A DNA stretch of 64,000 bases from Lepus europaeus (taxonomy: Eukaryota; Chordata; Mammalia; Lagomorpha; Leporidae). The stretch covers positions 77,280,253 to 77,344,252 of the forward strand of contig NC_084836.1 of assembly GCF_033115175.1 (NCBI RefSeq), read 5' to 3'. The position numbers were made by a program, and so were the translations under genes. The notes beneath the pieces were generated by a model. It worked only from the letters and a program-made list of their open reading frames with translations, searched no databases and was not told where the DNA came from. Shown here one piece after another: positions 13,315 through 25,389 of this stretch; position 1 is the stretch's first letter, and each line of letters begins with the position of its first letter.

Positions 13315-13596
13315 CAGAGAGAGAGGTCATCCACCTGCTGGTTCATTCCCCAAATGGCCACAATAGCCAAAGCTGAGCTGATCTGAGACCAAGAGCCAGG
13401 AGCTTCTTCCAGGTCTCCCACGCTCCCACGTGGGTTCAGGGAATCAAGGACTTGGTCCATCTTCCACTGCTTTCCTGGCTGCGTTAGCAGGGAGCTGGAT
13501 TGGAAGTGGAGCAGCCTGGACTCGAACCGGCACACATATGGGATGCTGGTGATGCAGTCTAGGGCTTTAAACCTGCTGCGCCACAGCACCGGCCCC
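13209..13596 (-). mobile_element. C-repeat SINE with long (AG)n tract
   Basis: Reverse copy; AG-rich run about 13,250-13,325; head ends ...CCACAGCACCGGCCCC. Confidence 0.9.
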
Positions 13597-15388
13597 TGCC
13601 CTGTGTTTAGTAAAAATTGTGTTAGGTCACTTTAGCTACCTGCCCTTGACATTGAACCAAATTCTTCTCAGCACTTCTCTGTGCACAGGACCACCACCCT
13701 CGCCCATCATTGGTGTGACTCCTCAGCTGCTTTCCCTGCACTTCCCCTACTGCACAGACTTGAATGAAGTCATCCTTGCCATTTCTAAGACAGCCCTGGA
13801 AGAATTTCTCTTCCACTTCTGTTTGACTTCAGCCAGGGCTGAGTTTCCCCAGCTCTGGGAGAGGCATACGGCCCAGAGACACACAAGATTCCCCGCGTGC
13901 TGGTCATGGGGGTGGGGATAGTGGTAATGCACTTGCCCAGGTGCCCCTGGAGGTGGCCTCCCCACACCGAGTGGCTTCATTTGCATGTTAGAGAGGTATA
14001 AGGCCAAGAGGAATGGCCTGTGTTTCCTAGGACAGGAGCAGGAGTGCCTTGGGGTGGAATCCGGCCCAGGTAAACCTCCGAGTAGGTGAGCAGTGCCCCC
14101 TTGCACACGCAGCAGCGGCCCTGACACCAGCTCAGGTCATTTGGTGATTTCCTTCTCTCTCTCTTGCCAGCACCTGCTGAGCTGCCACACTGTGCACCCA
14201 GAGGCTGTGACTGACCCTTGGCTGAGTCACAGGCCCTGCCTGACCGAGGGACAACACGTTAACAGGAGACATCCGTGCACTCAGAGCATTTAGCCAAGTA
14301 CACATTCGGTCTCAGTGCACGTGTAGGTTGGGGAGGAGGCCTTTCCGGGGGCATCTGAGTTAAGGTGCACAGCGTGCAGTGCAGCCACGGCCCAAGGGTG
14401 GTGCCTGGCCCTGCAGGCTCACAACACCTGGAACTTGTGAAAAATGCACATACTGGGCTCCTGCACAGACCCACCAAATGGGAAACCCTGACAGGAGAAA
14501 CAGCAGTCTGTGTTCTAAGCAGCCCCCCTCCCAGGGGGGTTCTGATCTTGCCAACATTAGGGAGGGGCCCTGGAGAGGTGTCCAGGTGGTTTCTTCTCAG
14601 ATGCTGATGGCGAGAGGAGGCGAGGGGCTGGAGGCTCTCACTGAAATGCTCTTGACAGTTCCTGTGCTCTGTTATCTCTTGCCACAAGGACAAGACACCA
14701 GGTGACTACGGCAGGGGGCTGGCTTCTCAGGGAAACACTGGCTAGATGCACTATATCCTCAGGAGAAGGCCTGATGGCTGGTCGCAGATGACCACTCGGA
14801 CTCCAAGATCGTCATCGGTGGCTGAGCTGCTCCCTGGACGCGGAGAGCCTGTCCCTGTGTGGGGCTCTGCAGGGCCCCAAGCCCCTCCTCATGCCACCTA
14901 CTGAGGCACTTCTAAATCATCCCTGTCTTTGCACTGTTCCTTCAGGTAAAGATGCAAACCAACCCTGGTCCTAGGACGCCTGAGTGGTTCCAGAGCTCTT
15001 TCAAAGAACCAGAGAGAAAGGAGAGCAACTCACAAAATAACCTCGCACGAAGATGGCTCTGCTGCCTGTGACGCCCCTCCTCCTCCTCCTCACGACTCCT
15101 TGGGGCCTGGAATTGTGCCCAGCTCATGACAACGGTTCCATCAGACTCGTTTCAATTGACAGGTAGGGGTCCTTAGAGAACCACACTGACCACACTTCAC
15201 TGTTAAAAAATATTATCCTTTCCACGCTATCGATAGGTCCACGAGAACAATCCCTTTGGTTCTCAAAGATCAGAATGATGTCAGTACTGACCTGAACACA
15301 TTGAGGCCTTGAGCAAAATTCCCATATGGGTGCTTGGGTGCTTCAAGTGACCTGAGCAGATCTCAACTGTCTCCTGCTCCCATCACCG
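13597..15388. other. Unassigned intergenic DNA
   Basis: GC-rich, with several overlapping open frames (for example 14,259-14,705 on both strands) that are mutually exclusive and show no domains. No gene called. Confidence 0.5.
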
Positions 15389-15736
15389 TTTTTTTGTTTT
15401 TGTTTTTGACAGGCAGAGTGGACAGTGAGAAAGAGAGACAGAGAGAAAGGTCTTCCTTTTCCGTTGGTTCACACACCCCCCACCATGGCCGCTGCGGCCG
15501 GCACACTGCGGCCAACGCACCGCGCTGATCCTAAGCCAGGAGCCAGATGCTTCTCCTGGTCTTCCATGCGGTTGCAAGGCCCAAGGATGTGGGCCATCAT
15601 CCACTGCATTCCCGGGCCACAGCAGAGAGCCGGACTGGAACAGGAGCAACCGGGACAGAATTCGGTGCCCCGACCAGGACTAGAACCCAGAGTGCCGGCG
15701 CCATAGGTGGAGGATTAGCCTATTGAGCCGCGGCGC
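15389..15736 (-). mobile_element. C-repeat SINE, CpG-rich subtype
   Basis: Reverse copy of the GC-rich subfamily (GGCCGCTGCGGCCGGC block) with a T-rich tail. Confidence 0.9.
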
Positions 15737-15756
15737 CATGGAAGAGTGGACATTCA

Positions 15757-16040
15757 TGGTGGTGACTAAGCCACTGCTGGGGATGCTCACATCCCACAGC
15801 ACAGCGTCTGTGTTAAAGTCCCAGCTCTGTTCCAGAGTCCGGCTTCCTGCTCATGCACGCCTCAAAGGCAGCAGGCAGTGGCTCAGGTGAGTGGAGTCCC
15901 AGGTCCCAGTATCAGCCTGGCCCAGCCCTTGCTGCTGCAGGCATCTGGGCAGTGAACCAGTGGGTGGATGATCTCTCTCCTCTCTCTCTCACTCTCTCCC
16001 TGAATTTCAAATAAATACATTCAAAACAAACAAACAAACT
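15757..16040 (+). mobile_element. Diverged C-type SINE
   Basis: Forward, older variant recognisable by GGCATCTGGGCAGTGAACCAG, a TC tract and CAAATAAATA tail. Confidence 0.7.
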
Positions 16041-16550
16041 AGAATAAAGTTGTGTTCCTTGATTTATTAAATAAATAAATATGACACCATTGAGTTCTCT
16101 CTACCCAGAACCACAGCCAGGAAACAGAAACCAGAGCCCACCACAAATCCACTGAGATCAGCAGGAAAACTAACAGTGTTTATCTTGCTGGGAGCCACAG
16201 CAGCCTTAATTTGCACATGTCCATTTATAATACTTTTTCTTGTTTCACCATTAGGTGTCAGATGAAACATAAAGAAACTTTGAGAGGAAACAGCCAATTC
16301 CATCTCCTTGACTGCCAGGGTCATTGCATGATGCTATTTGAAGTATATTTTTCTTTTTCCAAAAGAGAAAAAGGCAAAGAACAAGAAAGTGTGGCCCTCA
16401 TATGAGGAAACACACGCCCCACTGAAACGGAGCCTGCGCAGCTCAGCTCTTGGGCTTGCTGTGGAAAGACCTTCTAGCACTTACAGTAAATATGTTCAGA
16501 GGACTTGAGGAAGCCTTGTCTAAAGAACTGCAGGCAAGGATAAGAGCTCT

Positions 16551-16857
16551 GGGGCTGGCACTGTGGCACCGCCTGCAGTGCCAGCATCCCATACAGGCAC
16601 TGGTTCGAGTCCTGGCTGCTCCTCTTCCAATCCAGCTGTCTGCTATGGCCTGGGAAAGCAGTAGAAGATGGCCCAAGTCCTTGGGCCCTTACACCCAAGT
16701 GGGAGACCCAGTGGAAGTTCCTGGCTTTGGATCAGCTCAGCTCTAGCTGTTGTAGTCATTTGGGAAGTGAATCAGCGGAATGGAAAACCTCTCTCTCTGG
16801 CCCTACCACTCTTTGTAACTCTTTCAAGTAAATAAAATAAATCTTAAAAAAAAAAAG
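16551..16857 (+). mobile_element. C-repeat SINE with target-site duplication
   Basis: TAAGAGCTCT at 16,541-16,550 recurs right after the A-tail at about 16,860. Confidence 0.95.
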
Positions 16858-17196
16858 GTTAAGAGCTCTTGACAATCACCAGATTGACAGCACCAACAAA
16901 GAAAGAAAATCACAGTAACTGAAATGAGAAATTTACTGAAGGTTCTCAAAATTATTTTAAGTGCCAAAAAAAAAATCATGATTAAAAATGGACAAAGCCT
17001 CAGAGATCTGCGGGCCATGAGCAAGCAGCTATTGGGAGCAGAAGAAGAGAATGAGGGAAAAGGGGTAGGAGGATGACTTGAAGAATGAAAGGGCAAAATT
17101 ATCCCAAACTTCATGAAAAAAAATAGATGAACTACAGGTCCAAGAAAGATAAGCTCATAGAGATTCATAATCAAGTTATGAAGCCTAAGACAGAAT

Positions 17197-17530
17197 TTTT
17201 TTCAACATATATTTGTTTAAATGAAAGAGTTACAGAGACAAAAGGGGAGGGAGAGGGAGAGGGGGAGGGGGAGGGGATGGGGGGAGGGGGAGGTCTTCCA
17301 TCTGTTGGTTCACTCTCCAGATGGCCACAATGGCCAAGGCTGGGCCAAGCCAAAGCCAGGAGCTTCATCCAGGTCTCCCAGGTGGCTGGTAGGGTCCCAA
17401 GCACTTGGGCCATCTTCTGCTGTTTTCCAGATGAATTAGCTGGGGGCTGGATTGGAAGTGAAGCAGCTGGGACTTGAGCCTATGCTCACATGGATGCCAG
17501 TGTCACAGGCACTGGCTCAATGCTGGTCCC
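17197..17530 (-). mobile_element. C-repeat SINE inside old L1
   Basis: Reverse copy with a (GGGAGA)n-type run at 17,244-17,292. Confidence 0.9.
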
Positions 17531-17769
17531 ACAAAGACAGGATCTGAAAAGCAGAAAAAGAAGTGATTTCTCATGCAGAGAGCCCTGAGTGAGACTTAGA
17601 GTGGACTTCACAGCGGACGCCTTGGAGGCCAGAGACACTAAAGTCACATTTCCAAAGTACTCACCGGAAAACAAAACTATCGACAGAGGATGCTGTACAC
17701 AGGAAGACTATCCTTCAAAAACTGCCGAGACATTTAGACGTATTCTGATTTTTTTAAATTAAAGAATTG

Positions 17770-18115
17770 AGCCCAGTGTTGTGGCATAGCAGGCTAGGAC
17801 TCTACCTGAGGCACCGGCATCCTATATGGGGGCTGGTTAGTGTCCCGGCTGCTCTATTTGTGATCCAGCTCTCTGCTATGGACTGGGGAAGCAGTGGAGG
17901 ATGGCCCAAGTGCTTGGGCCCCGGCACCTGTATGGGAGACCTGGAGAAAGTGCCTGGCTCCTGGCTTTGGATCAGCCCAGCTCCTGCTTTTGCAGCCATT
18001 AGGGGAGTGAACCAGTCGATAGAAGATCTCTCTCTCTCTTTCTCTTTCTTTCTCTTTCTCTCTCTTTCTCTGTAATTCTGCCTTCCAAATAGATAATTAA
18101 TTTAAAACAAAAAAA
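17770..18115 (+). mobile_element. C-repeat SINE inside old L1
   Basis: Forward copy with TC-rich tract at 18,029-18,072 and A-rich tail. Confidence 0.9.
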
Positions 18116-18563
18116 GGAAAAGAAATAGCAAAATGGCAAATATAAATCCTACGTGTAATAATCACATCAAATACAAATAAGCATAATAATTAAAAGGCAG
18201 ATTAGAATAATAAATAAAAATCACAATTCAATTATATGCCACATACAAGAGAGACATTTTAAATTCAAATAAACAAAAAATTTGAAAATGAAAGAGTGGA
18301 AAAGGATTCCTGAAACAGTAGATGAAGAACAAGAGCCTTCATTAGTGCTGCTCCAGGTAGATTTTAGAGACAAAATATGTTAAGAGAGACAAAGAAGGAC
18401 ATTATATGTCCGTAAAAGTGCCAATCCACAAGGAAAACATAGCAATTATAAAAATATATGCATCAAGAAACCCAGACTCAGAAACTGACTTAATTAGAGG
18501 GAGAAGTGGTTAATTCCACCACAGGAGCTAAAGACTCAAGAAGCCACTTTTAATAATGGAGCA

Positions 18564-18868
18564 TTTTTTTTTAAGTCAGAGTTACACAGAGAGAGAAGGA
18601 GAGGTAGAGAGAGAGAGAGTCTGCCATCTGCTGATTCACTCCCCAGATGGTCACAATGGCCAGAGCTGAACCTATTCGAAGCCAGGAGCCAGGTGCTTCC
18701 TCTGGGTCTCCCACGCAGGTGCAGGTGCCCAAGCATCTTCTTCTGCTTTCCCAGGCCATAGCAGAGAGCTGGATGAGAAGTGGAGCAGCTGGGCTTTGAA
18801 CTGGTGCTCATATGGGATGCTGGCACTGTAGTCAGCAGCTTTTCCCACTCTGGCACAGTGCCAGCCCC
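18564..18868 (-). mobile_element. C-repeat SINE
   Basis: Reverse copy; head ends ...GGCACAGTGCCAGCCCC. Confidence 0.9.
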
Positions 18869-19099
18869 ATGGACCTTTCAATAGCTGGAACAAAATAAGA
18901 ATACTGAAGGTACATGACTCACAGTTCTCAAATTCAAAACCTGCTGCAAAGTCACAGTGGTCACTGCAGGGAGATACCGCTCTAAGGATAAACATGAGGG
19001 GATTCCCAATAGTTCTTGGAATGTGGAATTAAAAGATAAAAAAGAAAAAGCATAAGCTTTATTTCTCAACATAAGCTGCACAAATTTCATACCTTTGTG

Positions 19100-19358
19100 G
19101 GGGCTAACACTGTGGTGTAGTAGGCTAAGCCTTTGCCTGCGGAACCAGCATCCCACATGGGCACTGGTTCCAGTCCCGGCTGCTCCATCTCCAATTCATC
19201 TCCCTGTGAATTCACCTAGGAAAGCAGTTGAAGATGACCCAAGTGCTTGGGCCCTTGCGGCCAGGTGGAAGACCTGGAGGAAGCTCCTGGTTCCTGGCTT
19301 CGGATTGGTACAGCTCCTGCCATTGCGGCCATTTGGGGTGTCTTGAAGAGCAAATGGA

Positions 19359-19404
<46 letters not shown>

Positions 19405-19438
19405 AACTCTGCCTCTGAAATAAATAAATTTTAATATA
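19100..19438 (+). mobile_element. C-repeat SINE with TC/TG tract
   Basis: Forward copy; (TC)n followed by (TG)n at 19,364-19,404, then AATAAATAAA-like tail. Confidence 0.9.
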
Positions 19439-19440
19439 TA

Positions 19441-19980
19441 ATATATATCTCATTGGAATGCATGAGGTCAAATCAGTCATTTAGCTCATCCTTAAAGAAG
19501 TGAGTATCCTGGGAATTTAATTGTGTCAATATAGTCCTCTGCCTATTATCAACTGAAGGAAACTGGGCCCCATTTAGAGACTTTTTTAAAATTAGGGGAC
19601 AAAAGGAAGTCAAAAGATCCATATCATTCTGTAATGTGGATACCGAATAAAACCCCAAAGAAACTGTCATAAATCGCCATTGCTTCATGAGAGCAATGAG
19701 CAGAAACTTTGTTGTAGTGAAGGAGTCTACAGTGATTTTTATATATTTTTCTGCTAAATTGCTGGTGAATTCCCTCAAATACATTCCTAATAAGCTGGCA
19801 CCATCGTTTTTGTGGCCCTCTGGGAAGCCAGCAAGCCAAATATCTCAAGCATCCCAAGGCCCTGGGTTTGTATTGACTGGACCACCTCCACCTCTTGGTA
19901 GCCATTGCTCTGTGCTTTGTCATCGTGAGCAGACTGGTAAAGCTGCACGTCTTCTCTCATTATGATTATTCAAAGTGCTT
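19441..19980. other. Unassigned AT-rich DNA
   Basis: Overlapping minus-strand open frames 19,473-19,923 show no domain. Nothing recognised. Confidence 0.4.
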
Positions 19981-19999
19981 CAAGGTCTTGATCCCTCTT

Positions 20000-20341
20000 T
20001 TTTTTTTTTTTTTAACAGGCAGAGTGGACAGTGAGAGAGAGACAGAGAGAAAGGTCTTCCTTTTCCGTTGGTTCACCCCCCAAGTGGCCCCTACGGCTGG
20101 CGTGTTGCGGCCGGCACACTGCGCTGATCCGAAGCCAGGAGCCAGGTGCTTCCTCCTGGTCTCCCATGCGGGTGCAGGGCCCAAGGACCTGGACCATCCT
20201 CCACTGCACTCCCGGGCCACAGCTGAAAGCTGGACCAGAAGAGGAGCAACTGAGACAGAATCCGGTGCCCCAACTGGGACTAAAACCCGGGGTGCCGGTG
20301 CCATAGGCGGAGGATTAGCCTAGTGAGCCGCGGTGCCGGCT
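20000..20341 (-). mobile_element. C-repeat SINE with 19-bp target-site duplication
   Basis: CAAGGTCTTGATCCCTCTT flanks it at 19,981-19,999 and 20,342-20,360. CpG-rich subtype, near full length, hence young. Confidence 0.95.
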
Positions 20342-20811
20342 CAAGGTCTTGATCCCTCTTGCTTGAAATTCCCTGTGAGATCTTCTGCTCTTGTCTGCAG
20401 CTGATCCATGAACTTCTGGGAGCTCCCTCCTGTGGGACACCTGTAGCAGTCATTGAACTTGCTCTCTTTTCATTGTTCTGTCTTCACTGTGGAAGCTGAG
20501 CCAGCTGAGACGCCTAGGGTATGAGCTGTGGTTTCTATTAGTCATCAGTCTTCTTCAATGAGGCAAAGAACAAGATTAATGCTTTCCTTGAAATTTGAAG
20601 TGGATGGCACATCAACTTCAACATCATCTCATCCCTTCTTAAACAAGGGATCTATTTGTAAGCTGCTTACTTCTTTGGGTGCATTGTCCCCACAGATTTT
20701 TGTAAAGAATCTTTGGATTCATCCAATTTCCCCACAAACTTTACCATAAATTGGATACCTGTTCTTGCTTTAGTTTTAATAGCATTCATGTTACTCTAAT
20801 AGGAGCTCTTT

Positions 20812-20846
20812 TTTTTTTTAGATTTATTTATTTGATTTGAAAATGT

Positions 20847-20896
<50 letters not shown>

Positions 20897-21180
20897 CTAT
20901 CCACTGGTTCACTTCCCAGATGGCTGCACTGGCCAGGGTTGAGCAAGGAGTCAGGAGCTTCATTGAGGCCTCCCTCATTAGTGCAGGGGCCCAAGCACTT
21001 GGGCCATCTCCAGCCTGGGTGCAGGGGCCCAAAGAGTTGGGCCGTCTTCTGCTGCTTTCTCAGTTGTATTAGCAGGGAGCTGGATTGCAAATGGAGCATC
21101 TGGGACTAGAACCGGTGCCCATAAGGGATGCCAGCACTGCAGGCTGGGGCTTTAAACCACTGCACCACAACACCAGCCCC
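20812..21180 (-). mobile_element. C-repeat SINE with (AG)n tract
   Basis: TAGGAGCTCTTTT repeats on both sides (about 20,800 and 21,183). Internal duplication of the GCCCAAGCACTTGGG block. (AG)n at 20,850-20,894. Confidence 0.9.
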
Positions 21181-21354
21181 GGTAGGAGCTCTTTTTAAAC
21201 CCACAACTCTGTCTTCCTTTGTGCCTCAAATTAAATCCTGTTCAGACATGCTATCATGAACTTATTTTGGTGAAAATTTTTTCAAACCATGCAGTTTTTT
21301 TTTTCATAATATACATCTTCCATGAAGGTCTTAAAGATTCCTCATACAGATCAA

Positions 21355-21950
21355 TAAAATAAAATTGAGAGTCCAGAAACAAATCCTGACATTTATGATC
21401 AGTTAATTTTCTACAAGGGCACCAAGACTGTTCTGTGGGGAAGAGAGCAATGTCTTTTCACAGATGATTCTGAGACAACTTGCTATCTACATTCAGTATA
21501 TGCTATCTCACTGCATAGAAAAATAACTCGATAGGCACAAAAGTTAAAAATAAGTGTTAAAACTATAAAAAAATACAAGAGGAAACAGAAGTAAATTACC
21601 ATGAACTTGGATTAGGCAAGGTTTTCTGAGATATGACACTCAAAGCACAAACAACAAAAGAACAAACGGATACATTGGACTTTGAAAAAGCCTGTGTACT
21701 TCATATTATACCATCAAGAAAATGAAATATTGCTCACAGAATGGTAGAAAATCACAAGCTAAATATCTTAAGGGGCTTGTATCCAGACTAATCAAAAAGA
21801 CAACACAATCATAAAAAGACAAGTATCCCAGTTCAAAAATAAGCAAAGGATCTGAATAAACATTTCCCCAGAAAACATGTACATATAAATATATATGAAA
21901 ACTAAATATGGGTTATTAACAGCCGCATTCTTCAATAAGAAACATCACAG
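21355..21950 (+). mobile_element. Old L1 ORF2 fragment
   Basis: A-rich sequence with L1 ORF2 phrases (TTTTCTACAAGGGCACCAAGA; CAAAAGAACAAACGG). Riddled with stops. Confidence 0.65.
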
Positions 21951-22349
21951 TGGTGCCTTGTGAGGTTAGGAAGATGTGAATGGCAATGCACACACAGAGC
22001 TGCTTCTTTGTTGCATCTGGGTTCCCAATGGACAGTTCACAGAGCCAGCAAATCCAGCACATAGAAGGCAGTTGCTGAGTTGTCAGACCTTCTAAGAAGA
22101 CTCATGCATGAGATCCATGCTGGTGACCCTGGACCTATGAACCCACAAGAGTCCCCAGAGATCCATCTGCAGATCCCAAAGGAGTCTGCGTTGCTCTCTC
22201 CAGCAAAGAACAAAAGCTCTCCATGAATCCATGGATCTGACCTGTGAAATGAATTGTGAGCCACTAAAGAGAGGATAGAACAGAAGCAGGCATGATGTCA
22301 CCGTGTCATGTCTATACACAGCTCAAGATCTGGTTTTTAAAAAGTATTA

Positions 22350-22575
22350 TTTTAGCAGACATCAGCACACTTATGATGTACCCGGCACCATGCTACATGT
22401 TTTAGAGCTATAATATTTGAAGAGTCAAGATTGATAATTTCCATCAGAAAAATTGTGGAAACTCTAGCACAAACAGTTGAGTGACTTTTCCAAGTTCCCA
22501 AAGCTGGTAACAACGCCAGAATCTGACTCTCATGAGTTTAGCACCAATGCCTTGCTCTTTACTATTGTGTGCTGC
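22350..22575 (-). mobile_element. MIR SINE relic
   Basis: Reverse MIR pattern: GTACCCGGCACCATGCTA ... AGTGACTTTTCCAAGTTCCC ... CCAGAATCTGACTC. Confidence 0.6.
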
Positions 22576-22669
22576 CTTTCCATGCTGACATGAAAATGTC
22601 CCATATACTTATGTGCATATATACAGACACATATAGACAGCTAACGGTAAGGCTCTATAGATACAAACA

Positions 22670-22960
22670 TATGGATGGATGGATGGATGGATGGATGGAT
22701 AGTGAAAGGGAGAAAGGAAGAGGAGTAAAAGGAATAAGTGGGTGTATAGGTGAATAGGTGTGTGGATGGAGGACTGGAGGGGAGAATGGAGAAAACAGGA
22801 TGGTTGGGTCTAGAGGGTTGGATGGATGAGTGTATTTACATGCATGAGTGAAGAGAGAGAAGGAAAGAGGGAAAAGATGTGGAGGGAGGGAGAGAGGTTA
22901 GGAAGGAGGGAGGGGTATGAAAGAACAGAGTGGTGGATGGAAGGCAGGAGGAATAAAGGA
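22670..22960. repeat. (GGAT)n microsatellite and purine-rich tract
   Basis: Pure GGAT repeats at 22,672-22,700 followed by nearly 250 bp of G/A-rich degenerate sequence. Confidence 0.85.
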
Positions 22961-23811
22961 AAGCATAGGCGGATGCAGGCATATAAAGACAGATACATAG
23001 GCTAAGTATGTGTTTCTTGGCTTTTTTTTTTACTTTAGAATGTGAAAACACAAGAATAGTACATTTAATCAAAACCACAAAACTCCAGATTCACAGCAAC
23101 CAATACAAAGTATTTAAGAATTAGTCATTATTATTCTTCACCCAATCCCAGTGCAATTAAGGTCCTTGATGAACCCATGTTTTTTAAAGAGAGGACATGA
23201 CTGGGTGACAGGAAGCAGGAGGTGGTGGTCAGGCCTGACCTCCCAGGAGGACTTGGTCCTGGGAGAGAGGACCTGCAGCAGGTGTCTGGACCCCTGGTCT
23301 TGCACATCAGGTGGGCACAGGGACCCTGCCCTGTCTCCCGGATGTGACTGGGTGACAGAAACCAGGGGTAGATTCTCCTTTGTTCTCAAGGAGCCTGAAG
23401 GAGGCGGGTCTGCTGGGCAAACCCAACAAATCCCTCATGTGCTCTCGGCTACTGGCCAAGGCGAGATACCGGGATAGGAAAACTTACGCAGACACAACAT
23501 CGGACATCCACAAGAGAGGAACAAAATCAATCCTTGGCTGGATGCACAATCTGCCTCCTTGGTCCTGCCGTGAAAAGAAAACAGTCCCTTATTTGATGCT
23601 TTAATCTATCAAATTGCTTTGTATTTGCTATAGCAAACAAAACAGAGCCAACGTTGTATTAAAACAAAGGAAGCTGTCTCCCTCCAGGCATTCCATCCTG
23701 GACCCAGCTCAGCCCACTCTGCTCCCAGCCTCCATGCATACCCGAGCCTGGACAACACATCTCCAAGGCATCAGTCGTAAAATACACACGGCATAAAAGT
23801 TATCACTTGAA
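22961..23811. other. Unassigned intergenic DNA
   Basis: Contains two partial direct copies of a phrase (GACTGGGTGACAG at 23,208 and 23,346). No gene recognised. Confidence 0.4.
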
Positions 23812-24105
23812 CCATTTTTCAAAGCTTATTTATTTCAGAGACCTCCCATTCACTGGCTCACTCGTCCAGTGCTCACGAGAGTCAGGCCCAGGTCCACTCA
23901 AAGTTCAGAGCGAGGACCCCAAGCCTTGGTCTCCCACATGAGTGGCAGGGACCCAGCCACCTAAGCCGTTGCCACTGCTTCCCAGGGTGCTGTATCAGCA
24001 GGAAACTGGGGTCAGGAACTGGAGACAAGATCTGACTCAGGTGCTCTGCTGTGGGACACAGGTACCTACCTGGGGTCCTAACCACTAGGCTAAATGCCCC
24101 TCCAG
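23812..24105 (-). mobile_element. Diverged C-type SINE
   Basis: Reverse orientation. Shows GGTCTCCCACATGAGTGGCAGGG-like and CTAACCACTAGGCTAAATGCCCC-like blocks of an older tRNA-SINE subfamily. Confidence 0.65.
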
Positions 24106-24383
24106 CCACTGTGTGTCCGTGACATTGAGAACAAGCACAGCACTGCTCAGCCCTTGCTGTCATCCCTCTCCAGGACCCTTCCATCGTGCACTGACACTCA
24201 GAGCACATTGCAGAGCAACTGCTCACGCCTCTGCTCCAGCCCCTGGTCACCCCCATGCTGCTCCCTGTCTCTGTGACCCTGGCTGCTCTGGGCCCCTTGT
24301 GGGAGTGGAATCCCACAGGGATCACCCTTCTGTCTGTGGCTTATTTTGCCCAGCACAGAGGCCCCAGGTTACCCACGCTGTAA

Positions 24384-24580
24384 CAAGTGTCAGAGTCCAA
24401 GTCCTCTGAGTGGGGAGTGGGGGCCCAGACACCTGGGCCATTGTCCACCGTCGCTCAGGCACATTGGCAGGAAGCTGGATCGGAAGGGCTGAGTAGCAGG
24501 CACTCACACCCAGATGCCCTGATACAGAATGTGGGCGTCCCAAAGGGCAGCTTAACGGTGGCACCACAGCACCTGCCCCC
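24384..24580 (-). mobile_element. Diverged C-type SINE, partial
   Basis: Retains CAGGAAGCTGGATCGGAAG and the head end GCACCACAGCACCTGCCCCC. Confidence 0.6.
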
Positions 24581-25079
24581 ATCACGAAGCTCTTCCCCTG
24601 TGTTCCCTCCCATGACTTGTACAGCTTAGCTCCGACATGTGGGTATCTGGTCCCTCGTGAGTTAGTTTCTCTATCGGATAGAGAGCAAGACTTCGTCTCT
24701 TTGCCTGGGGATCACCTGGTGTCTAAGCGGCTTAGCAGAGAAGGCTGTACTTTCCCCACTGGGTGCCACTGGGGCTCCCGCTGGCGATCACAACACCGGG
24801 GGAGGGAGGGCTCATGCTGGAGCCTCCCCTCCATTCCACGGCCAGCTCCTCCCTGCTCTGATTCTGAGTTTTGTAGAAGTGGTGGAATCAGGATAAGATT
24901 TCTCAGCGTGTTCTTGTTCACGATTTCTGGGCTGTTCAACGACCCAGTGGGTTGTCGCTACATAAATCCTGTTTCTACACCGTCACTCGGCTGCTTCCTC
25001 TTGTTTAACAGTGAGTCCCGGTCATTCCCGTTAACGAGGTCATTTTCTGCACCCAGGTAACTTTACCGAAACGGAGCAT
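24581..25079. other. Unassigned intergenic DNA
   Basis: Nothing recognised. The 147-codon forward frame at 24,617-25,060 has no domain or splice support. Confidence 0.4.
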
Positions 25080-25389
25080 GCCAAAAATGCTTTCTGTTTA
25101 TTTGAATGGCAGAGAGGCAGAAAGAGCTAGAGACAGGCAGGCACAGAGCCCCCATGGGCCGACCCACCCTCCGTGTGCCTGCGACTCCCAGGGCTGGGCC
25201 AGGCTGAAGCCAGGAGCCAAGGACTCAATCTGGGTCCCCACGGCTTACTTGAGCCCTCAGCTGCTGCCTCCCAGGGTGCACATTAGGAGGCAGGAACTGA
25301 GAGCAGAGCTGGGGATCGAACCCAGGCACTCTGACACAGGATGAGGGTAACCCGGGCATCAGCTTAACTGCTGAGCCAAATACCCGCCC
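25080..25389 (-). mobile_element. Diverged C-type SINE
   Basis: Reverse copy with AGAGGCAGAAAGAGCTAGAG tract and ...GCTGAGCCAAATACCCGCCC end. Confidence 0.7.

Larger units (their letters stand above)
16860..18540 (+). mobile_element. Old L1 fragment mosaic split by two SINEs
   Basis: Pieces at about 16,860-17,196, 17,531-17,769 and 18,116-18,540 have the A-rich composition and phrases of ancient mammalian L1 (AAACTTCATG, ACTATCCTTCAAAAACTG, GAAACCCAGACTCAG). C-repeats at 17,197 and 17,770 interrupt it. Confidence 0.6.
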
